NCBI GenBank assembly: GCA_951804985.1
Contig: OX638130.1
Location: 38,256,394 to 38,320,393 of the forward strand
DNA length: 64,000 bases
From: Dryomyza anilis
Lineage: Eukaryota; Arthropoda; Insecta; Diptera; Dryomyzidae
Direction of reading: 5' to 3'
The position numbers were made by a program, and so were the translations under genes. Shown piece after piece: positions 33,945 through 47,152 of this stretch. Below the pieces are notes generated by a model. It was given only the letters and a program-made list of their open reading frames with translations. It had not been told where the DNA came from and searched no databases. Positions within the stretch are counted from its first letter, which is position 1. Each line of letters begins with the position of its first letter.

Positions 33945-34215
33945 CCGTCGGTTACTCGTCTGGTTAGTGCATTGGACTACGAGTCAAAAAGTCTTGAGTT
34001 CAATCCCTGTGGTTGTGAACATCTTTTTCATAAAAAAAACATTTTTCTATGCGACGCTACATCTCGGTCGTCAAACCTACGATAGTAAACATTGCCTATG
34101 AAAAGCTCTCACACCGCCATTCGGGTTCGGCATTAAACTGTAGGTCCATCCACTTTGATAATGGCTCCACCACCACATTAAAGTGTAGAGCGGGTATACC
34201 TGTATTTAAACGCTT
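33945..34215 (+). repeat. tRNA-derived SINE, old diverged copy
   Basis: Keeps 'ggttagtgcattggactacg', a B-box-like GAGTTCAATCC, 'acatttttctatgcg' and 'cggcattaaactgtaggtcc', but with many substitutions relative to the copies at 37.8 and 44.5 kb. It looks older than the others. Confidence 0.65.
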
Positions 34216-34547
34216 TTGACCGCGGTCGTCGAAAATATGATTTTTCATCTGCAGACACTTCGTTTACCTCAAAAAAAACAACACTCTTTTTAAAAAAGTT
34301 CAGCCCCCCTTGAAATATTGTGGCGGAAACGTTTGTCTTAGGCAAGTTATGTGTGGCCCGGCATTTGACCCATTATTAAAATTGAAAGTTTTATGTAATA
34401 AAACCTTACGAAAACCTGACTTTTTTTTACAATTTAATCAACGCTCAGGGGATGTCCCTATTCATGCAATGCACAGTGTTGATCGTAAGAAGGGATGATA
34501 GGTTAAAGGGAGGGAGGAAAGATGGAGTAGTGTTGGTGGATTTTTGT

Positions 34548-36617
34548 TTAGCCAATATCAAAAATGTCGGGAAAAACAGGCGCAGGGAGATTATTCCACA
34601 AACGTATCGTGCGACCGAAGAATGAATTCACTCTATAATGCGTGGTTGTGTTAAGAGATATGCCCAGAACGTCAAGAGCAGCTGATTCCGCAATATCCAC
34701 AAAGCCCATATTAATGGGAGGGAGGGGTGAATCCATTCTTTTGTGAGACAGCAGACAACATTGGGTCTTGCATGCATTAAAATCAACTCTATTTGCAAGA
34801 CCCCACTCAGAGATTTTTTTAAGGTCATTATTGAGTGTGTCATTCACAAAGCGTCTTTTACTGTCAACCTCCAAAGAGTTTGTACGCTTGTTGAACGAAT
34901 ATGAATGACAAATGTTACTGTCATCTGTAAATGAATGGATTGGGTTCTGAGTCAATGACAGAAGGTCATTGATAAAAACCAGGAATAGGGACGGGGACAG
35001 GACGGAACCCTGCGGCACTCCAGAATTGATGGAATGTTGTTCAGAAAGAACACCATCCATCGCAACCCGTATTGAATGACCCTGGAGAAAACTCGATATC
35101 CATCGAGTAAACGATGCATTGAAACCATATGCAATTAGTTTTGAAACGAGGGCACTCGATCAAAAGCCTTGGAAATATCGAGAGCAACAGACTTGCTCTC
35201 CCCGACAGACAGACTTGCTCTCCCCACTTTTCGGAGAGGACCGCCATCTAGTCATCTGTGAATCTGGTCAAACGGAAACCATATTGACGGTCACTGAGCA
35301 ATTCGTTTCGCTCCAGATAGTTCACAAGGTGGAAGTTTATTACGCTTTCCATTACCTTAGAGAGCGCAGAGCATATTGCAATGGGTCGGTATTTGGCAGG
35401 GTTCGTAGCAACGCCCTTTTTCTGAACTGGCTGGACATTGGCAACCTTCCAACAAGATGGAAAAACTCCTGTCTTGTAGGATATGTTGAAAAGGTTACAC
35501 CACGGACAAGTCAGCGGTGACGCGCACTTCTTCAACACATGGGCAGATATGCCATCTGGCCCGGAGGCTTCGTTAATATTGAGGTTTGCTAAAACCTTAA
35601 CTGAACGTGTTCCAAAATTTATCTCCGGCATTACAGAAGGAACAAAGTCGACAACGGGCAGTGGTTGATTGCTATCTGGGAGCGTTGAATTATTTGCAAA
35701 TAATTCTGCCAAGAGATCAGCTTTATCAACCAGGTCAGTGAAAGTCTGGCCATTTGTAATAAGAGTTGGAGTAGACGATGTTGTCTTATTCTTCATTCTT
35801 TTTACAAATGACCAAAAATGTCTACTACCTCTGTGGTAGAGAAGGACCTTTTTACGCGCGTTTTGTTCGTGAAGAAACTTTTCGCTCGAAATCACGGCAT
35901 AACAGCGATTCCTAGCCTGTATACGAAGTCTTTCAGTATCGGCATTCTTATTAGAATGCCAAATCTGAAATGCTTCCTCTTTCGAACTGACTGCAACCCT
36001 GCAAATCTCATTAAACCAAGAGTGGTCCTTGGGTTTAATGCTAATCTTTTAAGCAGGTATGAAGGACCGCATACCTAATAAAATAATATTTTGCACTATT
36101 AAAGCCGCGGCATTTATGTCTCTATCTGCGAAACACAATTTCCAACTATGTTGCGAAAAAAATCATTTAACGCAACCCAATTTGCTTTTTCGTAAAGCCA
36201 TACAGTTCTCTTCCGAGATTTGAATGAAGATGCGCGTAAACTAGAATATGAAAACTCAGCAGAAACAGTACAATGGTCGGAGTTACCAGGAGGTGCAAGG
36301 ACTTTTACATCATATTTTTCATGATGTGAAGTCAGAAAAAGGTCTAGGATTTTTTGGCTCTGCCCACCGACGCGTGGACGGTACGTCTGTTCCTTCACTA
36401 ATTGAGTGAGTTGATTGCACCACTCGGCGAACTACTCAACATAGAAACCCTCCTGTGTTGTTAGACCCGAGTGACTCAACCACTCGCCGGCAACAACAAT
36501 TTCAGTGCCTGGAAACTGCTCCAATGTATTTGAGATCGAATCGGATAAGGCATGTAGCTTATTATAGGTAGACACCCTATCTAGATTCGGACTCCTATAA
36601 AGAAAGCACAAGTTCAT
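34548..36617 (-). pseudogene. Decayed LINE: endonuclease and reverse transcriptase pieces
   Basis: The order on the minus strand is as follows. Endonuclease pieces: LCFLYRSPNLDRVSTYNKL at 36617-36432 and NSDHCTVSAEFSYSS near 36300 (the SDH catalytic block). RT pieces: LLYHRGSRHFWSFVKRMKN, NLNINEASGPDGISAHVLKK and KYRPIAICSALSKVMESVIN at 35895-35248. A shifted section follows at 35247-35061. Then come INSGVPQGSVLSPSLFLVFI and the active-site block IHSFTDDSN, where FADD or YADD is expected. The C-terminal block NSFFGRTIRLWNNLPA follows directly after DVLGISLNTT, so the thumb region is deleted. The 5' side is cut by the (AT)n tract. A 13-bp motif with its spacer is duplicated at 35190-35226, causing a frame change. 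Clade not assigned. Confidence 0.8.
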
Positions 36618-36649
36618 GATGTGTGACTGGATTTTGAATTTAACCCATT

Positions 36650-37526
<877 letters not shown>

Positions 37527-37539
37527 TTGTTTTGAAAAA

Positions 37540-37834
37540 AAAAAATAAGAACTTAATCCTTATTGCGTTAGGCCGAACTTACTTACAACTGTGTACTCAA
37601 ATAGCGGATACTAAAGTTTAATACCAAATACGAATTGTGGATATGAGAGGTATTTTCAAGGATAAGGGCCATTTTTACAGTGGTAGTTTACTAGCTTTGT
37701 GGATTAAACGTAGTTTAACTTTTAAAATTTTGTGATGTTGATAGTCGTATGTGTTTAATCGCGCACAATTTCACAGTAACCTGACCCAAGGACGCAACTT
37801 TAAATCAGTATTTCCCTCTTTTATAACTAGTATT
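37540..37834. other. Unassigned sequence between (AT)n and SINE
   Basis: Nothing recognised. Confidence 0.4.
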
Positions 37835-38148
37835 GTAGTCGCGGTAGCTCAATGGTTAGTGCGTTGGACTGCGAGCCGAAAGGTCCCCGGTTCAAGCCTG
37901 GACTGGGGCTAACAACATCTTTTCATAGAAACATTTTTCTATACAGCGCTACATCTCGGCAGTAAATGGCAAACCTACGAGAGTAAAACATTTCCTATGG
38001 AAAGCTCTCACCCGCCGTTCGGATTCGACAATAAACTGTAGGTCCCACCACTTTGAGTACAAATATAACACGCACATCTCAAAATGTTGAGAGAGCTCGG
38101 CCTAAATTTTTATAGGACTGTAGTGCCAAACTATAACTATTAATTATT
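37835..38148 (+). repeat. tRNA-derived SINE, near full-length copy
   Basis: A box TAGCTCAATGG, B box GGTTCAAGCC, then the common body ('acaacatcttttcatagaa', 'ataaactgtaggtcccacca', 'gagagagctcggcctaaa') and an AT-rich tail with TTATT units. It aligns along its full length with 44522-44832. Confidence 0.85.
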
Positions 38149-38399
38149 GTTCTTGTAGCTTTTTTTTTTTTTGCAAAAACCTCTTCATATTTGATCTTTT
38201 TGTGGTTTACACAGAAAGTAAATCACAATTATCTTGTATGGCTTATCATGATAACTTACTTACAATAGTACTCACAACAGTAACATGACTGCATAAAAAA
38301 ATCAAATTTATTTTTTTGTGTGGCTTATCATTTTACTGCATACAAAAATTTAACTTATTTTTTGGGCGGCTTATCAGGTCCCTGCGTAAAAACTGTGAA

Positions 38400-39300
38400 C
38401 ATTTTCGTCGAAAAAAAATTCTTCATAAAAGGAATGAACGACGTTAATTGAGACACCGTTTATAATATATATTAAAAAATCATTCTATTTATGAACTACT
38501 CTTCGTATATACGAATCGCACAATTTGAGCGAAATTGATATAATAAACGCGTTCATTAAGGTATTCATATTCACATTTTGACGCAAAGCAGCGCCGCCTC
38601 CACGTCATGTGCAATTCAGCCGAGCATAAAGGCGATACTGAAAAATAAAAAACTGGTCTACAAAAAGGAGCATAGAAAATACAACAAAAAGTAGGTAGGT
38701 AGATAGGTATTTGAGTATTTGTGTATAATCGTATATGTGCTGCAGCGATTTTGAGCATTCTATGAATAGATATTTTTATATACTGACGCGTCACGCCGCA
38801 TGACGCGCAGTGATTATTTAGACTACTCGTCGCGACGCGTCGATAGTCGATGATACAGTTACAGTTTTTAGTTTTTATTATTCGTATGTCATTTCGTACA
38901 AATAGACCGAATCGTTTCCTTTGTTTACAGCGCCGCAGGTACTTAACATCACGCAACAACAAACAGCAGCAATAGGCAGCAACAGCAAGAGTAGATATGA
39001 AATAAAACGTAAGTAGTTAAAAAATAAATAAATTAAAATAATAAAATAAAATAAAAAAAGTAATAAAATACAAAAAAAAATTAATACAAGAAAATAAAAA
39101 ATATATATTTTTTTTTTTTTTAAATAGATTAAAGTTTATAAAAATCATGAATTTTTTCATAAATATTATGAAAGCGTTCATCAATATTATGAACTTATTC
39201 ATTACGGTTTTATAAACGATCCATAAATTGGATGAATTTGGTCATTGGTTGATTAATAATGAACAAATTCATAAATAGTATGAATTTTTTTTTCTGTGTG
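38400..39300 (+). mobile_element. 'ttcataaa' MITE, near full-length
   Basis: The left end region has 'gaatgaacgacgttaattga', 'cgtatatacgaatcgcac' and 'aattcagccgagcataaagg'. The right end carries TTCATAAATAGTATGAATTT and a T-run ending CTGTGTG, inverse to the CACAGAAAA start of sister copies. The interior holds 'atgacgcgcagtgattattt', also present in the copies at 43.9 and 49.3 kb. No target duplication could be paired. Superfamily unknown. Confidence 0.6.
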
Positions 39301-39922
39301 GCTTATCATGTTTTTACACTACACCATTTTCTATTTACTCCTCTATTTAGTTTTAGGAAAAACTTGATAAATCACTTCATTTTTCAAAAAAAGCACTATT
39401 TTCATGGTATTCCGATGCATTGTAGTCTTCTATCAAAACATAAATGATAATGAAAACCTGCAAACGCTTTTGAAGATAACTAGAAACAGAAATCATCATA
39501 ATTCTTATTTATAGATTTTTTCAAAACTTTGAATGGAATTATTTTGAAATGTTGATTTTGTGGATTTGAAATATAACAATCAAAACTGGTATATAATCTT
39601 AAGTCTTAAACACTAACCATATTACTAAAAATGGGCGGTAACTATCAACTAACACGCTTAGCTGCCATATAATATTAACAGTCCAAACGCTATAATTCTG
39701 AAGATGATTGAAATTTTGTGCAACATCATATATTATAAAAACAAAATGGAGCACTGAAAATTGTTGTGATCGGCCTACTACCTGGCCTAACTGTCATACA
39801 AACTTAGCAATATCCCTCAAATAATTTATATCCCTCACATAATGAGCTCAATGATCGAAATTCATTCTCATCTCAAAAGTACTCGTCATTTTTGATGAAA
39901 ATAATTTGTATCTTAAATTTGT
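39301..39922. other. Unassigned AT-rich sequence
   Basis: Phrases such as 'aaaatgggcggtaactat' and 'gatcggcctactacctggc' resemble parts of other dispersed repeats, but I could not assign a family. Confidence 0.35.
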
Positions 39923-40084
39923 CTCATCATTGAACAATGAGAAAAAGGCATAACATCGCGAATTCAAAATGTCAAAAATGATGAGAAAAGATGAAAAAAG
40001 GATGAGAAAAATGATAATATGAGGACAAATGAGAGATTGGACACATCCGATTATTGCTGGATGATATGTAAGACAAGGTTTCGA

Positions 40085-40640
40085 TATGTCCATTGAAGAT
40101 GAGGGGCTCCTGGACATGTCCTGGATGACCTTGGAAACATTTTTTTCATTATGTTTTGAAATGTTTTAAAAATGATTTTGGACATGTTCACTGGAGGATA
40201 AGAAGCTCCTGGACATGTCTATGATGACCTTGAACACATTTTTTTTTCATTATGTTTCGAAATGCCATCAAAATAATGTACACTGGAGGATGAGGTTCTC
40301 CTGGATATGTCCAGCATGACCTTGGACAATTTTTTTTTTTGTTCATTATGTTTTGAAATGCCCTAAAAATGATTTTGGACATGTACACTGGAGGATGAGG
40401 TGCTTCTGCACATGTCCAGTATGACTTTGGACAATTTTTATCTTTCATTATGTTTTGAAATGCCATAAAAATGATTTTGGACATGTACACTGGAGGATGA
40501 GGTGCTCCTAAACATGTCCAGGATGGTCTTACAAAATTTGTATATTTTATTATGTTTTGAAATATCACGAAACATGTTTCACAGGGACATGTTTATTGAA
40601 GGATGAGTGTTCCTGGACATGTCCAGAATGACCACTCCAA
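40085..40640 (+). repeat. About 120-bp minisatellite in the left foldback arm, about 5 units
   Basis: Units have 'ggacatgtacactggaggat', 'gaggtgctcctggacatgtc', 'atgaccttggaca', a T-run, and 'cattatgttttgaaatgcc'. The right arm keeps roughly one unit (43150-43230), so the arms differ in copy number. Confidence 0.85.
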
Positions 40641-40775
40641 GTGCACACACATTTTTTTAAACAGCGGAAATCGATTGAGGACGTCGAGAAATGGAAGTAG
40701 CCACCCAGAGGGGTAGGCGGAAAAGTCTTTTTGTACCAATTTTTTGTATTGCAGAAATCGATAAAGGAGGTTAAC

Positions 40776-40862
40776 AATGGAAAAGATCGAAAAGATCAAA
40801 AATATCAAAGAGATTAAAAGGATCAAAAATGTCGAAAAGATCAAAGAGATAAAAAACATTGT
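40776..40862 (+). repeat. AAAAGATC repeat, inner edge of left foldback arm
   Basis: About nine degenerate units of AAAGATC/AAAAATATC, inverse to the GATCTTTTT array at 42350-43075. It is far shorter than its partner. Confidence 0.8.
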
Positions 40863-40869
40863 ACTTGCT

Positions 40870-42300
40870 TACTTAGATAACCCTTACAACCGTGTGTCGG
40901 TGCGCGCGCTGAGGCCAGTTGCCAGGATGTCCTCAACTTGGTCTTTCCAACGCAGATTTGGATGCTGTCCAAATCGATTCAAGCAACTTCTTGGCTGGAG
41001 TGCTTTCATCCATCCGTTCGACATGATCTAGCCAGCGAAGCCTCTGGATCTTGATGCGCTTACCTATCGTTGAATAACTCATACAGCTCATGGTTCATCC
41101 TGATTCGATACTCGTTAGCAAAGCAGATAGGGCCAAAGATTTTACGGAGAATTTTTCTCTCGAACGCTCACAATACACTCTCATCGGTGGAGACCAGCGT
41201 CCATATATCTGCACCATAAATATCAGGATTGGGCAGAGTACACTCAGGTTCCAGTTACTTGGCATGCTTTCATCCGACCATATTCTGCTTACGAGCTCGT
41301 GCATGCTGTCTATCAGCTAGTCGCCTGTTAAACCACTCAGCACTCAGCGATTTCTGCTTTATTGTTTTTCAGCCGAGCAATGGCTGTTCTGACCTCGTCA
41401 CGGTCGGGTGTTGGAATCTAAACGTTGTCATCAAGTAGTGGGGTTTCCGGATTTACTTCCCTGTGTTCTGGATATCAGTCACTAGATTCCCGTTCGCATC
41501 TTTACAAGAAGAGGCTCCGGATTTGGAACCCCCGGCAGGCGTCTTATCTTATCAATCTCCTCACACTCACGTCTTTCTGCCTCTTTTTTTGCGCCTGAAT
41601 AGCCGTCTCTCTTCCCTTCTCTTTGTAACGCTCCTTCGAAGCTCGCGTAGCTACTTACTCCAGAGTGGATCTCCGCAGTGGCCGCGCGACACTCTTGGTT
41701 GTACTACTGATTCCTCAGGTGCGTTGGAATCCAAGCACCTCTTCGGCAGCCGTACGCATAGAGCAGGAGAAATGGTTCCACTGTGCGCTTATATCATCGA
41801 GAGGTGGAGTGATTTGTCTAAGCAGGTGTGAAAGTCGAGTGGAAAAGGCCTGCGTTGTCTGTTGTGATTGCAGCTTTCCGACGTCTAGCTTTCTCTGCGT
41901 TTGGTTTCGCACGTTCTTCACAGCGCTCAAGCGCGTGTGGACCTTGCTACCTTGATCCGAGTCCATATTGTCACCTTGGATAGTGCGTACGTCCATCATG
42001 CTCGAAGCGTGCCTTCCGTCAATCACAACGTGATCAATTTTGTTTCGCGTTTTTTGATCAGGCGACAACCATGTGGCCTGGTGGATATCAAGATGTTCGA
42101 ATCTAGTGATAATAACTACCATGAATCGTGCTGCGACGAATTCGATGAGCCTCGTTCCGTTATCGGAAGTGTTGGTATGGAGGCAACCAATTGTCCGATT
42201 CTGGGACAATATTTAACATTGATGCGGATTGTTGACAGCCTTTCGTCCACAGGCGTGAACTTAGAGACAAGGTGGCGAAGTCTTTCGCCGACTACAAATC
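40870..42300 (-). pseudogene. Internally deleted LINE fragment in the foldback loop
   Basis: The minus strand encodes an endonuclease C-terminal region: NGTRLIEFVAARFMVVIITR, DIHQATWLSPDQKT, NKIDHVVIDGRHASSMMDVR and DSDQGSKV (SDH expected). Connector sequence follows to about 41715. The far end (41100-40870) encodes a LINE C-terminal-like stretch around 'LRWKDQVEDILATG'-type residues, in broken frames. I see no RT active site, so the palm is deleted. The endonuclease style resembles RTE or Jockey-type elements; clade not assigned. Confidence 0.65.
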
Positions 42301-42349
42301 AACATCCAAATTCGTGTCTCTCCGCATGACAACTGTCACAAAACGCTTG

Positions 42350-43075
42350 TTTAGAGACCTTTTCGATCTTTCTGATCTTTTTGATCTTTTTAATCTTTTT
42401 GATCTTTTCGCTATTTTTGATCCTGGGCTTTTTGATATTTATCTTTTCAATCTTTTTGATCCTTTCGATCTTTTTGATCTTTTTGATCTTTTTGATCTTT
42501 TTGATCTTTTTGATCTTTTTGATCTTTTTGATCTTTTTGATCTTTTTGATCTTTTTGATCTTTTTGATCTTTTTGATCTTTTTGAACTTTTTGAACTTTT
42601 TGAACTTTTTGATCTTTTTGATCTTTTTGATCTTTTTGGTCTTTTTGATCTTTTTGATTTTAAACCTTTTAGATCATTTTGATCTTTTTGATCTTTTCGA
42701 TATTTTTGATCTTTTTGAACATTTTGTTTTATTTTGATAATTTTGTTATTTTTGATCATTTTGTTCTTTTTAATCATATTGATCTTTTCGATCTTATTGA
42801 TCTTTTCGTTCTTTTTTATATCTTTTCGATCTCTTTAATCTTTTCGATATTTTTGATTTTTTTTTATTTTGTTGATCTTTTTGATTTTTTTTTATCTTTT
42901 CGATATTCGGATCTTTTAGCTCTTTTCGATATTTTGATCATTTCGATCTTTGTGATATTTTTGATCTATTTGATCTTTTCGATATTCCTGATCTTTTCGC
43001 TCTTTTTGATATTTTGATTATTTCGATCGTTGTGATATTTTTGAACTATTTGATCTTTGTGATTTTTATCTTTTT
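42350..43075 (+). repeat. GATCTTTTT minisatellite, unit 1
   Basis: 9-bp tandem repeat, nearly perfect at about 42465-42650 and decaying outward to 43075. It forms the inner part of the right foldback arm. Open frames (DLFDLF, LIFLIF, KRSKRS) simply reflect the 9-bp period. The duplicate at 47704-48410 has about four more units. Confidence 0.93.
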
Positions 43076-43593
43076 CCGTTCTCGACCTCCTCTATCGATT
43101 TCTACAATAAAAAATTGGAACAAATGACGTTTTCGGTACACTTGGAGTGTCATGTTGGACATGTCCAGAACGCCTCATCCTTCAATGGACATGTCCAAAA
43201 TAATTTTTTGTGATATTTCAATGCAACAATCAGATGTACTCATATTTTTCTAATCATTTTTATCATCATTTGTCCTCATATTTTTCTCATAATTTTTCTC
43301 ATCATTTTTTTTCATCTTTTCTCATCATTTATTTTCATCTTCATATGATGAGAATTCGCGACGTTGTGCTTTTTTCTCATCATTCAATGATGAGGTTTTA
43401 AAAATGAAACGGATATCGGTTACGGTTTCAATCTTTGGTATGTAGTAATAATTATTCGAAGTATGGTCTAGTTCAGTGATCTGCCACGCCTACTTGTCAT
43501 CTGAACATAACATTTCATGAAATTTTGGATGTTTTATTTTTTTGTATAGATCGATAATTATATTGTGATCGGTCTACTACAACGACTACCTAC

Positions 43594-44050
43594 ACAGAAA
43601 CAATTTTGTTCATAAATGGAAAGGACGCCGTTAATTGCGACATCGTTCATAATATATATGGAAAAAATCATTCTATTTATGAACTACTCTTCGTATATAC
43701 GAATCGCACAATTTGAGTGAAATTGATATAATAAACGCGTTCATAATTGTTATGAATTGCGTTCATTGAGGTATTCATATTAATTTTTTGAGGCAAAGCA
43801 GCGCAACCTCACGTGCAATTCAACCGAGAGTAAAGACGATACTGAAAAATAACTAAACCAGTCCACCAAACGAAGAATAGAAAATACAACACAAAGTAGG
43901 TAGGTGTTTGAAATATTTTTATTTTACTGACGCGTCATGCCGCATGACGCGCAGTGATTTTTTGACAACTCGTCGCGACAAGTCGATAGTCGATGATAGC
44001 ATATAGAATTCTTAGAAGAATAGAAAATTTTATAGAAAGTTTTTTTATTT
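43594..44050 (+). repeat. 'ttcataaa' MITE, 3'-truncated copy (unit 1)
   Basis: Starts CACAGAAACAATTTTGTTCA and follows the family order through 'cgcgtcatgccgcatgacgc'. The right end is missing. The duplicate in unit 2 starts at about 48929. Confidence 0.6.
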
Positions 44051-44521
44051 TCCTCTTTTTCAGTTCAAAAATATCGTGTTAAAATTAAAATTGTCAAAAC
44101 TGTTCACAAAACAAAGGTTGTGGATAAACTAATGACGAGACAATCATCGCCTGTCTGTGTCCAGTTGCGGTAAACGAAATTCCACGTTCCCGAAGCCAAA
44201 AATATGGAATGCGCACTATCCATGCGAATTTATTGAAACCCCGGGAAATAACGATCGTAGCCTGGACCGCTAAAATTCTGTTCTAATTGTCGCGCGAGTC
44301 TACACTAAATTAATGTTAAATCTATCACAACATTAAAGCGGCAGCTCAACAATGGCTACATGATCGTTGAGATTCACATGATCCGGGACTCCCATTTATG
44401 CCCCATTCTATACCTTCAACTGCCACAACATGTTTCAGCTTTTCAAGTAGCTGTGAAGACATGTCCATGCCGTAAAACCTCCCATACAACGAACATTTTT
44501 AAATTTGCTAACTCCTGACTG

Positions 44522-44832
44522 AGTAGCCGTGGTAGCTCAGTGGTTAGTGCGATGGACTGCGCGCCGAAAGGTCCCCGGTTCAAGCCTGGACTGGGGCTAA
44601 CAACATCTTTTCATAGAAATATTTTTCTATACCGCGTTACCTTTCGGCAGTAAATGGCAAACCTACGAGATTAAAACATTGCCTATGAAAAGCTCTCACC
44701 CGCCGTTCGGATTCGACAATAAACTGTAGGTCCCACCACTGTGAGTACAAATATAACACGCACAGCTCACAATGGTGAGAGAGCTCGGCCTAAGTTCTTA
44801 TAGAACTGTAGAGCCAAACTATTTTTATTATT
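44522..44832 (+). repeat. tRNA-derived SINE, full-length copy (unit 1)
   Basis: The best-preserved head: TAGCTCAGTGG fits the A-box pattern and GGTTCAAGCC the B box. The body ends 'gtagagccaaactattttt' with an ATT-type tail. About 310 bp. Confidence 0.88.
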
Positions 44833-45754
44833 AACTCCTGAATTATGAAATTAGTTAAAAATTTAGATGAAAACGAACATACGCCTCACTTTACATGGCG
44901 ATTAAAATGCACATGAGGACATGGTGTATTAATCAATTGCGAGGATGTGTAATTCAAACGCTGCACAACTGATCTAGCATATTTGTACACATCAAGGTGT
45001 ACATCCTCGCACAAATGTGCGACAGATTTGAGTCCCCTTTGTTGTCCTCGATATCTATATTAAAAAATATAGTCAAACTAATCTTTGTTGACAAACTTTA
45101 TGTCATTTAAATTATTTACTGAAAGCAAAAAAAACATTTCAAATAAAAACAAAACAAATAAATTGACTTTAATATACAGAAAACTTAAATAAAAACAAAT
45201 ATCTCACTGACTTTTGTATACAGATAAATATTTCAAATTTGAAATATGTGTACAGAATTATGCTCAAATTTGTAGCCACTACAAATTTTTCTCACCTTCC
45301 TTAATACACCTTGTATAGCACTTATATGCCGTAGCGTCGCTCCATATAAGTATGTGCTCAAAAATCTGAAATTCATCCAAACACCAAGAACATATCACTA
45401 TCAACAACAATAATGTTTTATAATACGATTTGGGTTAGTTTTGACTATATTCTGTATAACGCTATAACTTTTAAAAATTAAATTTTAATATTTTTTGAAA
45501 TGTTTACAGAAATATTTACTAACCAATTTTCAATCTTTTCGTCATTCACAGAAACTCTTTGCTTATGGGAGTTTTAGTTTAAAGATAATCTCAATATTTC
45601 ATATAAATAAAAATAAAAAACAGAACACGTTATAAAATTTATTGAAATGGGTGAAACAAAGTATTTAGTAAATAACCCTAATAGTAAATTTAGTAATTTA
45701 AACAAAATATTAAAATGCATTGAATTCATATATTCACAAGTTTTAAATATATTA
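44833..45754. other. AT-rich sequence within duplication B
   Basis: No recognised gene or repeat family. Duplicated at about 50168-51089. Confidence 0.4.
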
Positions 45755-45762
45755 ATATGAAC

Positions 45763-47100
45763 TAGAGATGGGCATGTGAGCGTGATTCAGCGTGATTCGC
45801 GTGAATCACGCGTGATTGTGATTGAATCCTAAGTTTGTTCACGTGATTGTGAGTAGACCAAAAAATACCGTGAGTGAGTGTGCGTGAGTAAAATTTTTTC
45901 GTGAATGAGTGTGAGTGAGTCGAATATTTCATAAAATAAAAAATCTCACTTTTAATTTTTTCAATTTTTCTATATTTTTGCTAAAATACAGAACAAATAG
46001 GGCCACGCCTTGAACTCAGATGGCTTTGGGAAGTCAGTTGCCCACTATTCAGAACTATAATAATTCAACCCGACTGTCATATACCCACCCCTTTTTCAAT
46101 TCAGAATAAGTTGCAAGATTTCAGTCAACAATTGATCTAACCCCTGCAAACCGGCCGTACTTAGTATGGGCTAGTCAATTTTTGTGGGGTCATGACATTA
46201 GTTTTTGCTTGGTTTCATACGACCGTTCATGGAAATGGACATAGAACGCATTTTTTTCGATATACCCATTTTTGTAAAAACTTGAATTTTCAATTTCAAC
46301 TATACACGATAACTCTGTTCCAGAGGTTCGTGTGGGGTCCAGTTTTTATTCGAATTATAAATTGTAGCCGCGGTTAGTGCGTTGGAGTGATTAGTGCGTT
46401 GGACTGCGAGCCGAAAGGTCCCCAGTTCAAGCCTGGACTGGGGCTAAAAACATCTTTTCATAGAAACATTTTTCTATACCGCGCTACCTCTCGTCAATAA
46501 ATGGCAAACCTACGAGAGCCAAACTATTATTATTATTAAATGTAGTAACCAAAAAAATCGCTTCAAAAATAGTCCCTGGTAAATTCTACCCCGGACTATT
46601 TTTTTTATTGATAAATCTTTTCCAGCGATAATTTTTCCAGGGACAATTCTCAAAGATTGTACACGAATTCTTTACCGGAGAATTATTTATCGAGGCAATG
46701 TTTTGGTTTTTATATGAACACATCGAAAGTCATTCACATTTCCACCTAAGTTAAAAATTGAGGTATATTTTATCAAACTCCCTAACATAATAACTTCATT
46801 ATTGCGTTTGAAAGATGTGGGTTGTATTAGAGGTGCCACGCACGGTCGACCAATCTCACCAACATATACATATGAAATATGTATTTTTATGCATTCTGAA
46901 AACAATAGCAAAAAACCACGTGATTCAGCGTGATTCACGTGAATCACGCGTGATCACGCGTTATTGTGATTGAATCTTAATTTTACTCACGTGATTGTGA
47001 GTAGTGCAAAAAAGACCGTGAGTGAGTGTGCGTGATTAGAAAAATTCTTTCGTGAGCGTGAGTGAGTATGAGTCAAACCTCACTCACGTGCCCATCTCTA
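45763..47100. mobile_element. hAT MITE, family 1, copy B (target duplication ATATGAAC)
   Basis: Starts TAGAGATGGGCATGTGAG and ends with the inverse of TAGAGATGGGCACGTGAG. It is flanked by the exact 8-bp repeat ATATGAAC (45755-45762 and 47101-47108). Subterminal CGTGATT and GTGAGTGAGTGTG repeats match copy A at 5737. The larger size is mainly due to a nested partial SINE at 46364-46539. No transposase. Confidence 0.9.
46364..46539 (+). repeat. Truncated SINE nested in the hAT MITE (unit 1)
   Basis: The head contains a small internal duplication ('gttagtgcgttggagtgattagtgcgttggac', described in part). The body jumps from 'gtcaataaatggcaaacct' straight to the 3' end 'gagccaaactattattatt', so about 130 bp are deleted. 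Confidence 0.8.
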
Positions 47101-47152
47101 ATATGAACAATAGTTAGCATACATAAAAAATCACTTAGTAGTAACTCATGCA

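Larger units (their letters stand above)
39923..43395. mobile_element. Foldback-like element with about 1-kb inverted arms
   Basis: The left arm (39923 to about 40860) and right arm (about 42350 to 43395) are inverse copies. Matching landmarks from outside in are: CTCATCATTGAA and 'cgcgaattc'; 'atgatgagaaaagatgaaaa'; 'atatgaggacaaatga'; 'ggacatgtcc' with 'gaaggatgag'; 'actccaagtg'; 'gaaatcgat' with 'ggaggt'; and innermost AAAAGATC repeats. Arms built of tandem sub-repeats are the hallmark of Foldback-type transposons. The loop contains a LINE fragment. No flanking duplication was identified, and the arms differ by internal repeat number. Confidence 0.7.

Noticed and set aside
42272..43017. 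Open frames rich in DLF, LIF or KRS repeats (and their duplicates at 47716-48352)
   Set aside because: They come from the 9-bp GATCTTTTT tandem repeat, whose length is a multiple of three. All frames stay open for that reason.
44522..44600. Possible functional tRNA genes at the A-box/B-box units
   Set aside because: The same head is always followed by the same tRNA-unrelated body, and the anticodon stem is mispaired, so these are SINE heads.
46192..46377. Open frames inside the hAT MITE (46192-46377, 46687-46947) as a transposase remnant
   Set aside because: No hAT transposase motif. The copy at 5737-6800 does not preserve the frames.
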